Assembly (NCBI GenBank): GCA_017468395.1 | Contig: JAFUIR010000018.1 | Location: 1-64,000, forward strand | Direction: 5' to 3' | Length of the DNA: 64,000 nt | Source of the DNA: Lachnospiraceae bacterium | GTDB lineage: Bacteria; Bacillota; Clostridia; Lachnospirales; Lachnospiraceae | Part shown: piece after piece, positions 25,212-34,272 of the stretch | Layout of the letters: every line of letters begins with the position of its first letter | How positions within the stretch are numbered: position 1 is the stretch's first letter | Notes under the pieces: model-generated | Databases searched by the model: none | Seen by the model: only the letters and a program-made list of their open reading frames with translations | What the model was told of the DNA's origin: nothing | Program-made: the position numbers and the translations under genes

Positions 25212-27023
25212 ATGATATCCCGCAGGAATTTTTTGAATGTGACATTGATGATGATGGCACTGTTTTTCCTGTTTCAGTTTACAGTGGTTGTCAAAGAAAA
25301 TTGGAAACAGTACGAAACAAATGAATATATGTCGGAAAAAAATACACTGCCGGAAGAAACGCCGGAGGCGTCTTTGGGGGACGGGGATTTTGTAGGAGAA
25401 AGCCAAAAGACGTACATAGTGTTAGTTAGCGATACGTCGGATGAAAGTCTGGTAGATGTAGTTAAGCAGTGGTGTAAGTATTCAAAGAGAACGTTATATG
25501 TTTACGATGATTTGGAGGCATATACAAAAGCCGGAAAAAGTGAGCCGGAACTGTTGCTTCTTGACAAGGTGGGAGAAGAAGACATTCCCCAATTGCAACA
25601 ATTGGTAAAAGAGGGAATATCACTTTGTTTTTGCCATATGCCGGATTACGCAGTGGTATCCCAAAATGAAACTTTACGAAGCATTTTGGGAATAAAAGAG
25701 TGCATACTGGAGGAAACAACCCTTACCGGTATACATTTGTTTGAAGGATTTTTACTTGGCGGAGAAGCCATATACGAACCGGAAAAAGAGGAAGAGCAGA
25801 AACTTCAGGATATGGATTTGAAGGTGCCCTGGTATGTGCTGGACAGTGAAACCAAGGCATATATGGTAGGCCTGAAAAGTGATATGGTCAATGCACCGAA
25901 AAATGAGCAGCTTCCGCCTGTTATTTGGAGACATAGTGCGGACGGAACCATGGTCTTTGCGGTTGTGGGAGACTATATGCAGCAGATAACCGGTATGGGT
26001 ATTTTGAGTGCTATGGTGGCTGAGAAAAACGTTTATGAACTGTATCCGGTGGTCAATGCACAAAATATGACTATTGTAAATTTTCCCGGTTTGGCTTCGG
26101 AAAACAAAGAGGAAATGGAGCAAATTTATGCCCGTACCCAACAGAAATTGATGAGGGATGTTATTTGGCCCGGTTTAGAAATGATCCGGGAAAGGTCAGG
26201 AGTGAAGTATACATATTTGTTTGCGACTCAATTTGACTATACGGATGGAAATGAACCCCAGACAGAAGACTTAATCTATTATCATAAGTTGATGAAAGAA
26301 GGCGGTGCGGAAGCAGGAATTTCCTTGGACCACAAAGAAAGTATTTCTCTTTCCGAAAAAATGGAGCGGGATGCTCTTTTTTGGGAAAGCACCGAGAACA
26401 GTTATATATATGGCAGTTATTACGTTAAACCGGGGGAACTGAGACAGTTTGCCGGCGGACTTGAATTGCCAAAGGAAGTACGTACGGTTGCTTCTGATTA
26501 TGAGGAAGGAAGCGAACTTTTTTCCTTTTTAACAGAAGACATTACGGTACAGAGGGCTACTGCCAACGGATATAAGCATACTTATCAGGATAACTTTAAA
26601 TTGAGAAGTCTGGAGACCGCGCTGGGCTATTCCCACATAATGGTGGATTTGAATGACATTTATTGGCCCGACACAAAAGACGACCGGTGGGAAATTTTGA
26701 GTGATGAATTAGCCAAAAACACAGGAACTTATTGGAAGGCTTTTAAAGAATTTGAACAGACAGTGCTTTTGGAGAGCGATACAAGAGTGAGAAACTTTTT
26801 GGCTCTGGATTATGAACATTACCGGCTGGAAAATTGTATTACCCTGCAGGTAGAAAACCTGGAACAGCAGGCATGGTTTATTCTTAGGATGCACGGTGAG
26901 GATATTGCGGATGTTCAAGGAGGCACTTATAAACAGATAGAAAAAGATGTCTATCTGATTGAAGCCACCGGTGAACGTGTGGAAATTGTTTTGGAAGAAC
27001 AGAAGATAAGGGTTGAGCCCTAA
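25212..27023 (+). CDS. DUF2194 family protein (possible PelA-like surface protein)
   Basis: 603 residues from ATG 25212 (AAAGGA 10 bp upstream). An N-terminal signal anchor (residues about 8-26 after a SRRN stretch) puts the rest outside the cell. The body matches the DUF2194 type found beside pelF-pelG in Clostridia and Bacteroidetes: a Rossmann-like first part (YIVLVSDTSDESLVD, LLLLDKVGEEDIPQ) and a deacetylase-like half (KYTYLFATQFDYTD, LGYSHIMVDLNDIYWPD). In the known Gram-positive pel cluster PelA deacetylates and hydrolyses the polymer; this protein holds the same place, so a similar role is plausible but not shown. Confidence 0.75.
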   Translation: MISRRNFLNVTLMMMALFFLFQFTVVVKENWKQYETNEYMSEKNTLPEETPEASLGDGDFVGESQKTYIVLVSDTSDESLVDVVKQWCKYSKRTLYVYDDLEAYTKAGKSEPELLLLDKVGEEDIPQLQQLVKEGISLCFCHMPDYAVVSQNETLRSILGIKECILEETTLTGIHLFEGFLLGGEAIYEPEKEEEQKLQDMDLKVPWYVLDSETKAYMVGLKSDMVNAPKNEQLPPVIWRHSADGTMVFAVVGDYMQQITGMGILSAMVAEKNVYELYPVVNAQNMTIVNFPGLASENKEEMEQIYARTQQKLMRDVIWPGLEMIRERSGVKYTYLFATQFDYTDGNEPQTEDLIYYHKLMKEGGAEAGISLDHKESISLSEKMERDALFWESTENSYIYGSYYVKPGELRQFAGGLELPKEVRTVASDYEEGSELFSFLTEDITVQRATANGYKHTYQDNFKLRSLETALGYSHIMVDLNDIYWPDTKDDRWEILSDELAKNTGTYWKAFKEFEQTVLLESDTRVRNFLALDYEHYRLENCITLQVENLEQQAWFILRMHGEDIADVQGGTYKQIEKDVYLIEATGERVEIVLEEQKIRVEP

Positions 27024-27059
27024 GCATAGAAGCGGCATAGGATAGGGTAGAGGTGAATT

Positions 27060-28475
27060 ATGAGAATATGTATTGTGGCAGAAGGCTGCTATCCGTATGT
27101 GGTAGGCGGTGTGTCCGGCTGGATTGACAGTTTAATCCGCTCTTTTCCGGAGCATGAATTTGTACTGCTGGCAATTGTAGCCAACCGCTCCCAGAGAGGT
27201 AAGTTTGTTTACAAACTGCCGGAGAATCTGGTGGAGATTTACGAGCACTACCTGGAAGATGTGGACTGGGGAAAAGAGTCTAAAAAGAAATTGCATTTAA
27301 GCCAGAAAGAATACAAAGCCCTCAGAAGCCTTTTGTTAAACCAAAAGGTAGACTGGGATGTGCTTTTTGACTTGTTCCAAAACAGAAAATTCTCCATAGA
27401 TGCCCTGCTTATGGGACCTGACTTTTTGCAGGCGGCCATGGAATGTTATCAGCAGCAGTATTCCCAGATTGTGTTTTCGGATTTTTTGTGGACACTGCGT
27501 TCCATTTATTTACCTTTGTGTCTGACTTTGCAGATGGAATTGCCTAAGGCGGATGTGTATCATTGTGTGGCTACCGGATATGCAGGTGTGCTGGGCAGTA
27601 TGGCGCAATATAAACATGGTTGTAAACTACTGATTTCGGAGCACGGAATTTACACAAGAGAACGTGAAGAAGAATTGGTAAAGGCCACTTGGGTAGTGGG
27701 AATCTACAAAAATATTTGGATTGACCAATTTAAAAAAATGTCACGTCTGGCATACGAAAGGGCGGATATTGTAACAAGTCTTTATGCCCATGCCAGAGAA
27801 TTACAAATTGAACTGGGATGTCCCGCAGAGAAAACAAGGATTACACCTAATGGAATTAAAACTGCCCGCTTGGCGGATTTGCCCGGAAAAACAGAGGAAG
27901 ATGAAGATAAAATCAATATAGGTGCCATTCTTCGTGTAACACCTATTAAGGACGTTAAGAGTATGATTCAGGCATTTGCCTTTGCCAAGGGTAAGCAGCC
28001 GAATCTGAAATTGTGGATTATGGGTCCTTGTGATGAAGAGGAAGAGTATGCCCAGGAGTGCTATGATTTGGTGGAGGCGCTACAGGTGGAAGATGTGGTG
28101 TTTACAGGCCGAATTGATATTAAAGATTATTTAGGGCGTATGGATGTTACGATATTGACCAGTATCAGTGAAGGTCAACCTTTAACTATATTGGAAGGCT
28201 TTGCGGCTCATAAGCCCGTGATTGCCACTGATGTAGGAAATTGTAAGGGGCTGATTTTCGGGGAGGATGACGGCATCGGTCCTGCGGGAATACTGACCCA
28301 CGTTATGAATATTGAAGAAATATCCCAAGCCATGGTGGATATGGCAGTGCGTCCCCAGATGCGCATAGAGATGGGTGAAAACGGTTATCGCCGCGTAATG
28401 GCTAAATACCGGATTGAACAGATGGTGGAAACCTATAAAAATATTTATTTGGAATTGAAGGAAGAAAAGGAGTAA
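27060..28475 (+). CDS. pelF: GT4 glycosyltransferase PelF
   Basis: 471-residue cytosolic glycosyltransferase of family GT4, PelF type: N-terminus MRICIVAEGCYPYVVGGVSG, KLLISEHGIYTREREEE, a donor-domain ILRVTPIKDVKSMIQAF and the retaining E-x7-E region SISEGQPLTILEGFAAHKP. In Pseudomonas and Bacillus PelF polymerises GalNAc/GlcNAc from UDP-sugars. It starts 36 bp after the DUF2194 gene and lies 2 bp before pelG. Confidence 0.93.
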   Translation: MRICIVAEGCYPYVVGGVSGWIDSLIRSFPEHEFVLLAIVANRSQRGKFVYKLPENLVEIYEHYLEDVDWGKESKKKLHLSQKEYKALRSLLLNQKVDWDVLFDLFQNRKFSIDALLMGPDFLQAAMECYQQQYSQIVFSDFLWTLRSIYLPLCLTLQMELPKADVYHCVATGYAGVLGSMAQYKHGCKLLISEHGIYTREREEELVKATWVVGIYKNIWIDQFKKMSRLAYERADIVTSLYAHARELQIELGCPAEKTRITPNGIKTARLADLPGKTEEDEDKINIGAILRVTPIKDVKSMIQAFAFAKGKQPNLKLWIMGPCDEEEEYAQECYDLVEALQVEDVVFTGRIDIKDYLGRMDVTILTSISEGQPLTILEGFAAHKPVIATDVGNCKGLIFGEDDGIGPAGILTHVMNIEEISQAMVDMAVRPQMRIEMGENGYRRVMAKYRIEQMVETYKNIYLELKEEKE

Positions 28476-28477
28476 CT

Positions 28478-31129
28478 ATGGCCGGAATTGGTGTGAAACT
28501 GAACCGCATATATGAAAAAAATACCATTACCACCAATTTGGTAGGCTTCGGCTACAGTCTGGTTATGACGGTAGCCCCTATGTTTCTGGTAATTCTTTCT
28601 GTGTTTGCTGTGGGAAAAATCGTTGAACTTAATTCCGTGGGATATGCGCAAAGAGAATTGTTGTCCTGCACCACGCTTTACATATTTATTTTTTCCATGC
28701 TTGTAACCACACCTTTTAATGCGGTTTTGTCCAGGTATTTGGCGGATGTTATTTACGAGGAACAGTATGATGATATCCAGCCTTGCTTTCATGTGGGACT
28801 TCTTTTGAATGTGGTGCTTGGGGCGGCTGTGGGAGTGCCTTTTTGTATTTGGCAATACATAGTCAGTGACACGCCGATTCATTTTATTTTTACGGGCTTT
28901 TGTGCCTATATGGCCTTGATTTTGGTGTTCTATTCCATGCTGTATTTGTCAGTTTGTAAAGACTATCAGAAGATATTTGTGTTCTTCTTTGCGGGAACCG
29001 TGACCACCATTTTAACGGCAGTGTTATTTAACAAAGTGCTGGGATGGGAACCTACCTATACAGTATTGCTCTCTTTGACGTTAGGATTTGTTGTAACAGC
29101 AAGTCTGGAACTGAGTCTGGTAAGATGCTATTTTAAGAGAAACAGCGGTAAATATGCGGCAGTGTTAAAGTATTTTGTGAAATACTGGCAACTTGCGGCG
29201 ACCAACTTGTTGTTTACTTTGGGAATGTATATTCACAACATGGTATTTTGGAATTCCGATATGGGAATTAAGGTAAACGGCTGTTTTTTCAGTGCGGGGC
29301 CTTATGATATGGCGACTTGTCTGGCCATGTTTACCAATATTACATCCACGGTTATTTTTATGTCCAGAGTAGAAATGCACTTTCACGCAAAGTATAAGGC
29401 CTATTCTGAAGCGGTTATCGGTGGCAGACTGATGGATATCGAAAATGCCAAAAAGCGTATGTTCCGTCAGTTAGGTGCGGAAATTATGAATCTGGTCCGC
29501 ATACAGTTTATTATTTCGGTCATTTTGTATTTGCTTTGTATTATCTTTTTGCCGCAACTTGGCTTTTCGGGATTAACCTTACAGATTTACCCTTGTCTTG
29601 CGGCAGGCTATTTTATTTTATTTATCATGTATGCTGCTATGATTTTCCTGTTTTATTTTAATGATATGACAGGATCACTGCTTACGACCATTGTATTTTG
29701 CGGAACGGTTCTGGTAGGCAGCATAGTTGCCATGAATGCCCAGCCTGTCTGGTACGGAGCCGGAGTGGTAATCGGAGGTTTCAGTGGATGGTGCGTGGCT
29801 TATTACCGGTTAAGGTGGGTAGAGCGCAATCTGGATGTACACATTTTCTGCAATGGTCACCTGATGAAAAAGGGCAGAGGAACAAAACCGCCTGCACAGG
29901 TATTGTTTAGCAGGGAAAAAAATGAAAAGAAAAAATGGTTGTTTGTTATAAACACCCTTGGAAGAGCAGGGGCAGAAACTGCGCTTTTGGAATTACTGCG
30001 ACATTTAGATGAAAAAGAGAATGAAATATCACTTTTGGTTATGATGGGCCAAGGTGAGATGCTGGGAGAAATTCCGGAGCATGTGAAATTATTGAATAAG
30101 AAGTATTCGGAAAAGTCGGTGCAGACAAAGGCAGGACGCCGCAAGATGTACGGATATGCCCTGAAGATGCTGTTTAAAAGAGGAAGTATTTTCCGCAGGT
30201 TTATGTATCTGTGCAAGAATTTTGCCGAGATGAAAAAGAAGGGTTGCGTGATGCCCGATAAGTTATTGTGGCGGTTGATTGCAGATGGAGCGCCCCGGTT
30301 GAAAGAGGAATTTGATGTGGCGGTGGCCTACTTGGAGGGGGGCGCAGCCTACTATGTGGCGGATTACGTGAAAGCACAAAAAAAAGTGGCTTTTGTACAT
30401 GTGGATTATGAACAGGCAGGATATAGCCGTTTATTGGACAAAAGTTGCTATGAAAATTATGATCGGATATTTACTATTTCCGGTGAGGTGCAGGAAAGTT
30501 TCCTGAAAATCTATCCCGAGCATGCTTCTAAAACGAGAATTCTCCATAATTTGCTGGATCAGGAATTGATTAGGAAAAAGGCAGAGGAAGCAGGCGGATT
30601 TACAGATGATTATGAAGGAATACGCCTGTTGACGGTTGGAAATCTCATTGAGCAAAAGGGCTACGATGTGGCAATAGAAACAATGTATCTGCTGAAACAG
30701 GCAAATGCACCGGTGCGCTGGTACGTTATCGGTGAAGGGAAATGCAGAAAAAAACTGGAAAAGAAAATCGAAGAACTGGGCTTGAAAAAAGATTTTCTGC
30801 TTCTTGGATATAAAGAGAATCCCTATCCTTGGATAAAACAGTGCGATTTGTATGTGCATGCTACCAGATATGAAGGAAAAAGTATGGCGGTGCAGGAGGC
30901 ACAGGTTTTGGGGAAAGCCATTGTGGTGTCAGATTGCAGCGGCAATCGGGAGCAAATTTGCGGCGGTACGGATGGTGTGCTGTGTGAATTTGATGCGCAG
31001 AAGTTGAAAGAATGTATTATGCAACTGGCGGAAGATTCAGCGCTGCGCCAAAAATTGGGCGAGGCGGCTGCATGCAAAAATCAGGCAGGACAGGAAGAAA
31101 TAGATAAATTACTTTCCGTTTTGGAGTAG
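28478..31129 (+). CDS. pelG: PelG exporter fused to a GT4 glycosyltransferase
   Basis: 883 residues, about twice PelG. Residues 1-465 are the polytopic PelG domain (MAGIGVKLNRIYEKNTITT, about twelve membrane helices, MATE/Wzx-like), which moves the growing polymer across the membrane. From about 485 on lies a complete GT4 transferase (WLFVINTLGRAGAETALLEL, KVAFVHVDYEQAG, LLTVGNLIEQKGYDVAIE, YVHATRYEGKSMAVQEAQVLG). There is no stop or frame change between them, so it is a true fusion. The second transferase suggests a side chain or a heteropolymer different from plain Pel. GGAG 6 bp upstream. Confidence 0.9.
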   Translation: MAGIGVKLNRIYEKNTITTNLVGFGYSLVMTVAPMFLVILSVFAVGKIVELNSVGYAQRELLSCTTLYIFIFSMLVTTPFNAVLSRYLADVIYEEQYDDIQPCFHVGLLLNVVLGAAVGVPFCIWQYIVSDTPIHFIFTGFCAYMALILVFYSMLYLSVCKDYQKIFVFFFAGTVTTILTAVLFNKVLGWEPTYTVLLSLTLGFVVTASLELSLVRCYFKRNSGKYAAVLKYFVKYWQLAATNLLFTLGMYIHNMVFWNSDMGIKVNGCFFSAGPYDMATCLAMFTNITSTVIFMSRVEMHFHAKYKAYSEAVIGGRLMDIENAKKRMFRQLGAEIMNLVRIQFIISVILYLLCIIFLPQLGFSGLTLQIYPCLAAGYFILFIMYAAMIFLFYFNDMTGSLLTTIVFCGTVLVGSIVAMNAQPVWYGAGVVIGGFSGWCVAYYRLRWVERNLDVHIFCNGHLMKKGRGTKPPAQVLFSREKNEKKKWLFVINTLGRAGAETALLELLRHLDEKENEISLLVMMGQGEMLGEIPEHVKLLNKKYSEKSVQTKAGRRKMYGYALKMLFKRGSIFRRFMYLCKNFAEMKKKGCVMPDKLLWRLIADGAPRLKEEFDVAVAYLEGGAAYYVADYVKAQKKVAFVHVDYEQAGYSRLLDKSCYENYDRIFTISGEVQESFLKIYPEHASKTRILHNLLDQELIRKKAEEAGGFTDDYEGIRLLTVGNLIEQKGYDVAIETMYLLKQANAPVRWYVIGEGKCRKKLEKKIEELGLKKDFLLLGYKENPYPWIKQCDLYVHATRYEGKSMAVQEAQVLGKAIVVSDCSGNREQICGGTDGVLCEFDAQKLKECIMQLAEDSALRQKLGEAAACKNQAGQEEIDKLLSVLE

Positions 31130-31160
31130 AAAAAGGCAGATTTATAACTACCGGAAAGGC

Positions 31161-32504
31161 GTGAAACAGGTGAACATAAAGAAGTTGTTTCAAAAAAACA
31201 GTCACGGTTTTTCCAAAGCGTGGGAATTTGAGACGGAACTATCAAAAGAAGAGAATACAAGTTTGGGTAATCCCGGGAGAGGCTGGTATCAACTTTATTC
31301 TTTTGCGGTGGAGCAAAAGATTGATCCGAAGGAACTGAAATGGTCTTTGGATGCACAGGATGAGATAGCCCTTGTTGTGGTTGATATCGGCGCTTATCGT
31401 TCCCAACCTTTGGACGAAGAAGCATTGCATAATCTTAGGGAAATTTTGAAATTTTTTGCCCATTACCAAAAAGATATGATTCTTCGGATTGTATACGACA
31501 GAGAAGGAAAAGGGATGGAGCGAGAGCCGGGGCTGTATGCAAGGGTTACAGAGCATATGGAACAGGTAGGACCTATTCTGGCTGAGTATGCCCGGTCTAT
31601 CTTGACTTTGCAAGGACTTTTTGTGGGAAATTGGGGCGAAATGCATGGTTCTAAGTATTTGTCCAGGGAGCAGATGCAAGGTCTGGTTCAGACAATGGAA
31701 GAAGTTACAAAGGGCTTGTGCCCGTTGGCAGTGAGGCGTCCCGTGTTTTGGAGATGGGTTTCGGGACAGACTGCGTTTGGCGGAGAATATGCGGGAAATA
31801 TTGGATTGTTTGACGATGCCATGTTTGCATCGGCTACTCATCTGGGAACTTTTGGAGAAAAAGCAGCCAAAGAAGCCGGCTGGCAACTGCCTTGGAGAAC
31901 GCAGGAAGAACTGCTTTTCCAAAAATGGTTGGGGGATTTTGTCCCTTGCGGCGGCGAAGCGGTAATGCCGGAAGATGGGGCGGAATCGGAAGATGCCCAA
32001 AATCCCGGTGCAGTTATAGACCGGCTTAAAACAATGCACATAACCTATTTGAATCGAATTTATGATGGACGGTTATTGGAAAAGTGGAGACAGATTCCTT
32101 GCGGCGTGCCGGGACTGTGGCAGGAAAAAAGTTTGTATGATTACATTGGTGGACATTTGGGCTATCGCTTTGTAATCACCGATGTCAAGGTAAGAAAAAA
32201 GCAGTCATTACAGATAGAAGTGATAATAGAAAATAAGGGTTTTGCAGGAATTTATGCCGAAACAGAGGTTTGGCTGGTGGTTGAGGGACAGTCGCCACAG
32301 GAAAGCCGGAGAGAGAAAATAGACTGTGACCCGAGAACTTGGAAAAGTGGAAGCCAAAATGTGATTGTGGGCTGTTTGCCGGAAGAAAGCGGCAGAGTTT
32401 ATCTGGAACTGCATAGAAAATGGGACAAAAAAACCATCCGGCCCGGAAATAAATGTGAGCCGGATGGAAAGGTTTACTTGGGAAGGCTTACTTGGAAACA
32501 GTAA
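31161..32504 (+). CDS. DUF4874/DUF4832 protein, glycosidase-like
   Basis: 447 residues, GTG start at 31161 with GGAAAGG upstream. It has the DUF4874 TIM-barrel-like part (NPGRGWYQLYSF at 37-48; FVGNWGEMHGS with E160) and a C-terminal beta domain (DUF4832). The conserved E160 and E266 (PCGGEAVMP) are placed like the acid/base and nucleophile of clan GH-A glycosidases, an inference. No signal peptide is evident, unlike its paralogue on the other strand. The last gene of the Pel-like operon, it converges on that paralogue with a 17-bp overlap. It may take the glycoside hydrolase role of PelA. Confidence 0.8.
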   Translation: MKQVNIKKLFQKNSHGFSKAWEFETELSKEENTSLGNPGRGWYQLYSFAVEQKIDPKELKWSLDAQDEIALVVVDIGAYRSQPLDEEALHNLREILKFFAHYQKDMILRIVYDREGKGMEREPGLYARVTEHMEQVGPILAEYARSILTLQGLFVGNWGEMHGSKYLSREQMQGLVQTMEEVTKGLCPLAVRRPVFWRWVSGQTAFGGEYAGNIGLFDDAMFASATHLGTFGEKAAKEAGWQLPWRTQEELLFQKWLGDFVPCGGEAVMPEDGAESEDAQNPGAVIDRLKTMHITYLNRIYDGRLLEKWRQIPCGVPGLWQEKSLYDYIGGHLGYRFVITDVKVRKKQSLQIEVIIENKGFAGIYAETEVWLVVEGQSPQESRREKIDCDPRTWKSGSQNVIVGCLPEESGRVYLELHRKWDKKTIRPGNKCEPDGKVYLGRLTWKQ

Positions 32505-34158
32505 ATTCTCCTAAGAAATAGTAGCCGTCAGAAATAGTTTCCTCTTGGACATTGGCAAACTTAATGGGCTTATTGCTTATGGGGTCTATGATTTCCAAAT
32601 AAACAGAGTAATGTCCCGTACCTAAGGTGCTGATTGGTATCGGGAAAGAAAGGGTGGCGGTTTCACCGCTGTTCCAAAATCTTGTATCATTACAGGACTT
32701 GTCGGAAACGCCGGTGTCCGGTGTATAGGAATAGAGTACATTACTTTCTTCATTCCGTATATGCAGTGAAATGGGGAAAGAAACATAACTGTTGCTAAAC
32801 CCTACATTTTCCACTGTGATTTCAAAAGTTGCATCGCGGTTTAGTAATCCTTGCGGGGACAAGGCGCCGCAGCGAAGTACATAGCGGTAGCCCAGGTGGC
32901 GTTCAATGTAGTCGTAGCCGGTAATATCCCCAAAAACGTCGTCATAATAGTAAGTGGACTTCCATTTATTTAAAACCGCGTCATCGTGAATGCTGCTCAA
33001 ATAAGATACATGCATTTGGGACAGGGAGGCAACTGCTGATTCAAAATCGTTGTAAGTATTGTTGATTACAACTTCACCGCCGTTTGGCACATAGCGGCAT
33101 AATTCGTTTTGAAAAGCAAGTTCTTCTTCCCGTGTGCCTTTTAAGGAGAGGTTGTCACCGGAGAGGTTGTCTGTGCCGTAGGTTCCAAGGTCGTTTTCGG
33201 AGCCGAGCATGCCATCGTTATAAAGTCCCAGGCGTGACAACATACTGCCGCTATAAGCCTCATTTTCGGACAGAGGCGCAATAGTGTTGGCTATCATACG
33301 CCACTGCGCAGGAGTGCGGGTAGACAGATAAATAGAAGAATCGGTTGCTTGTGCAAGGTGCTCAAAAAGCGGAATCATATTTTCTTCTATAGAAAAACGT
33401 GAGCCGTGCATTTCCGCATGGTTGCCCAAAAAGATGCCCTGCATAATATAAATGGAATCGGCATAACGGTTGACGGTGGGAGCTAGTTGGTCTATGTGCT
33501 CATAGACGGTATCGATATTTTGCGGCTCGGTTTTGGTGGCTTTGCCATCCCAATCGTAGAGAAAACGAAGCAAAATCTGATGTTCGCAGCTGCTCCAGAC
33601 GGAAAGAATTTCATCCAGTTGTTCCAGGGCAGCAGAACTGATGGAACGATTACTGTAGTTTTTTAAATTGATTTCAATAAGCACAAGATTGTGGGTGTCC
33701 TTGGCGGCTGCCTGACGGATGTCAGTTATTTGCTTTTCCAAGGCATGTTCATCCAAATTTTGTAAAGTATAGCCATACAAACGATAGAATCCCTGATAAG
33801 GATTATCGAGATATTCACCGCTCTCTTTAAATTCTGCCGGAGAATAATCCACATGGTAACGGGAATCTTCATAGAGTTTCTGTAAAGTGAAACCGTATAA
33901 CCGGTAAAATTCCTGATAAAAATTGCTGTGGGAGTTGCCGGTTTGAGCAACCGTTTCCGAAGAATCTTCCGCGGACTCTGTTTCGGGCGGGATTTCGGAC
34001 GAAGACTCCAAGTCTGCCGTAATGTATCCAGAAAAAATTTCTAACGTGCGGGGAAGAACATCCGGATTGTAATAAAGTAACAGTACTAAAAGTGTTGTGG
34101 GAAGCAGTATAAGAATTGCTGTTACAAATGTCATTAAAATGCGAAAAAGGCGTTTCAT
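32488..34158 (-). CDS. Membrane-anchored DUF4874/DUF4832 paralogue
   Basis: 556 residues on the minus strand, ATG at 34158 with GGAGG directly upstream. Residues 6-30 are a membrane anchor, then an acidic Ser/Glu linker, so the domain faces outside. Core motifs match the plus-strand paralogue: NPYQGFYRLYGY, FLGNHAEMHGS (E249), NGGEVVIN (E362), LYNDGMLG. The N-terminal motif is doubled: FYQEFYRLYGFTLQKL (80-95) and PYQGFYRLYGYTLQNL (120-135). Expressed from the bidirectional promoter at 34187-34219. Likely a polysaccharide-processing surface protein; not proven. Confidence 0.8.
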   Translation of the reverse strand: MKRLFRILMTFVTAILILLPTTLLVLLLYYNPDVLPRTLEIFSGYITADLESSSEIPPETESAEDSSETVAQTGNSHSNFYQEFYRLYGFTLQKLYEDSRYHVDYSPAEFKESGEYLDNPYQGFYRLYGYTLQNLDEHALEKQITDIRQAAAKDTHNLVLIEINLKNYSNRSISSAALEQLDEILSVWSSCEHQILLRFLYDWDGKATKTEPQNIDTVYEHIDQLAPTVNRYADSIYIMQGIFLGNHAEMHGSRFSIEENMIPLFEHLAQATDSSIYLSTRTPAQWRMIANTIAPLSENEAYSGSMLSRLGLYNDGMLGSENDLGTYGTDNLSGDNLSLKGTREEELAFQNELCRYVPNGGEVVINNTYNDFESAVASLSQMHVSYLSSIHDDAVLNKWKSTYYYDDVFGDITGYDYIERHLGYRYVLRCGALSPQGLLNRDATFEITVENVGFSNSYVSFPISLHIRNEESNVLYSYTPDTGVSDKSCNDTRFWNSGETATLSFPIPISTLGTGHYSVYLEIIDPISNKPIKFANVQEETISDGYYFLGEFTVSK

Positions 34159-34186
34159 ATTTCCTCCAACTAAAAAACTTAATGAC

Positions 34187-34219
34187 ATTATAGCATTAGT
34201 TGCAGAAAAATGCTATGCT
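34187..34219. promoter_or_regulatory. Palindromic bidirectional promoter, copy 1
   Basis: Two 14-nt arms (34187-34200 and 34206-34219; 10 of 14 paired) around TGCAG. Each arm ends in an outward extended -10: TGCTATAAT on the minus strand (toward the DUF4832 gene) and TGCTATGCT on the plus strand (toward the Stealth gene). The core TAGCATTnnTTGCAGAAAAATGCTA is shared with copy 2 at 40065-40097. Confidence 0.75.
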
Positions 34220-34272
34220 GTCACTGATAAGATAGGATAGTTTTGGGAAAAAGGACGCCGGGGGACAAAACC

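Noticed and set aside
34243..34272. TTG start for the Stealth fusion at 34243
   Set aside because: It would use a rare start with no ribosome site; ATG 34273 is close to the first conserved Stealth residues.
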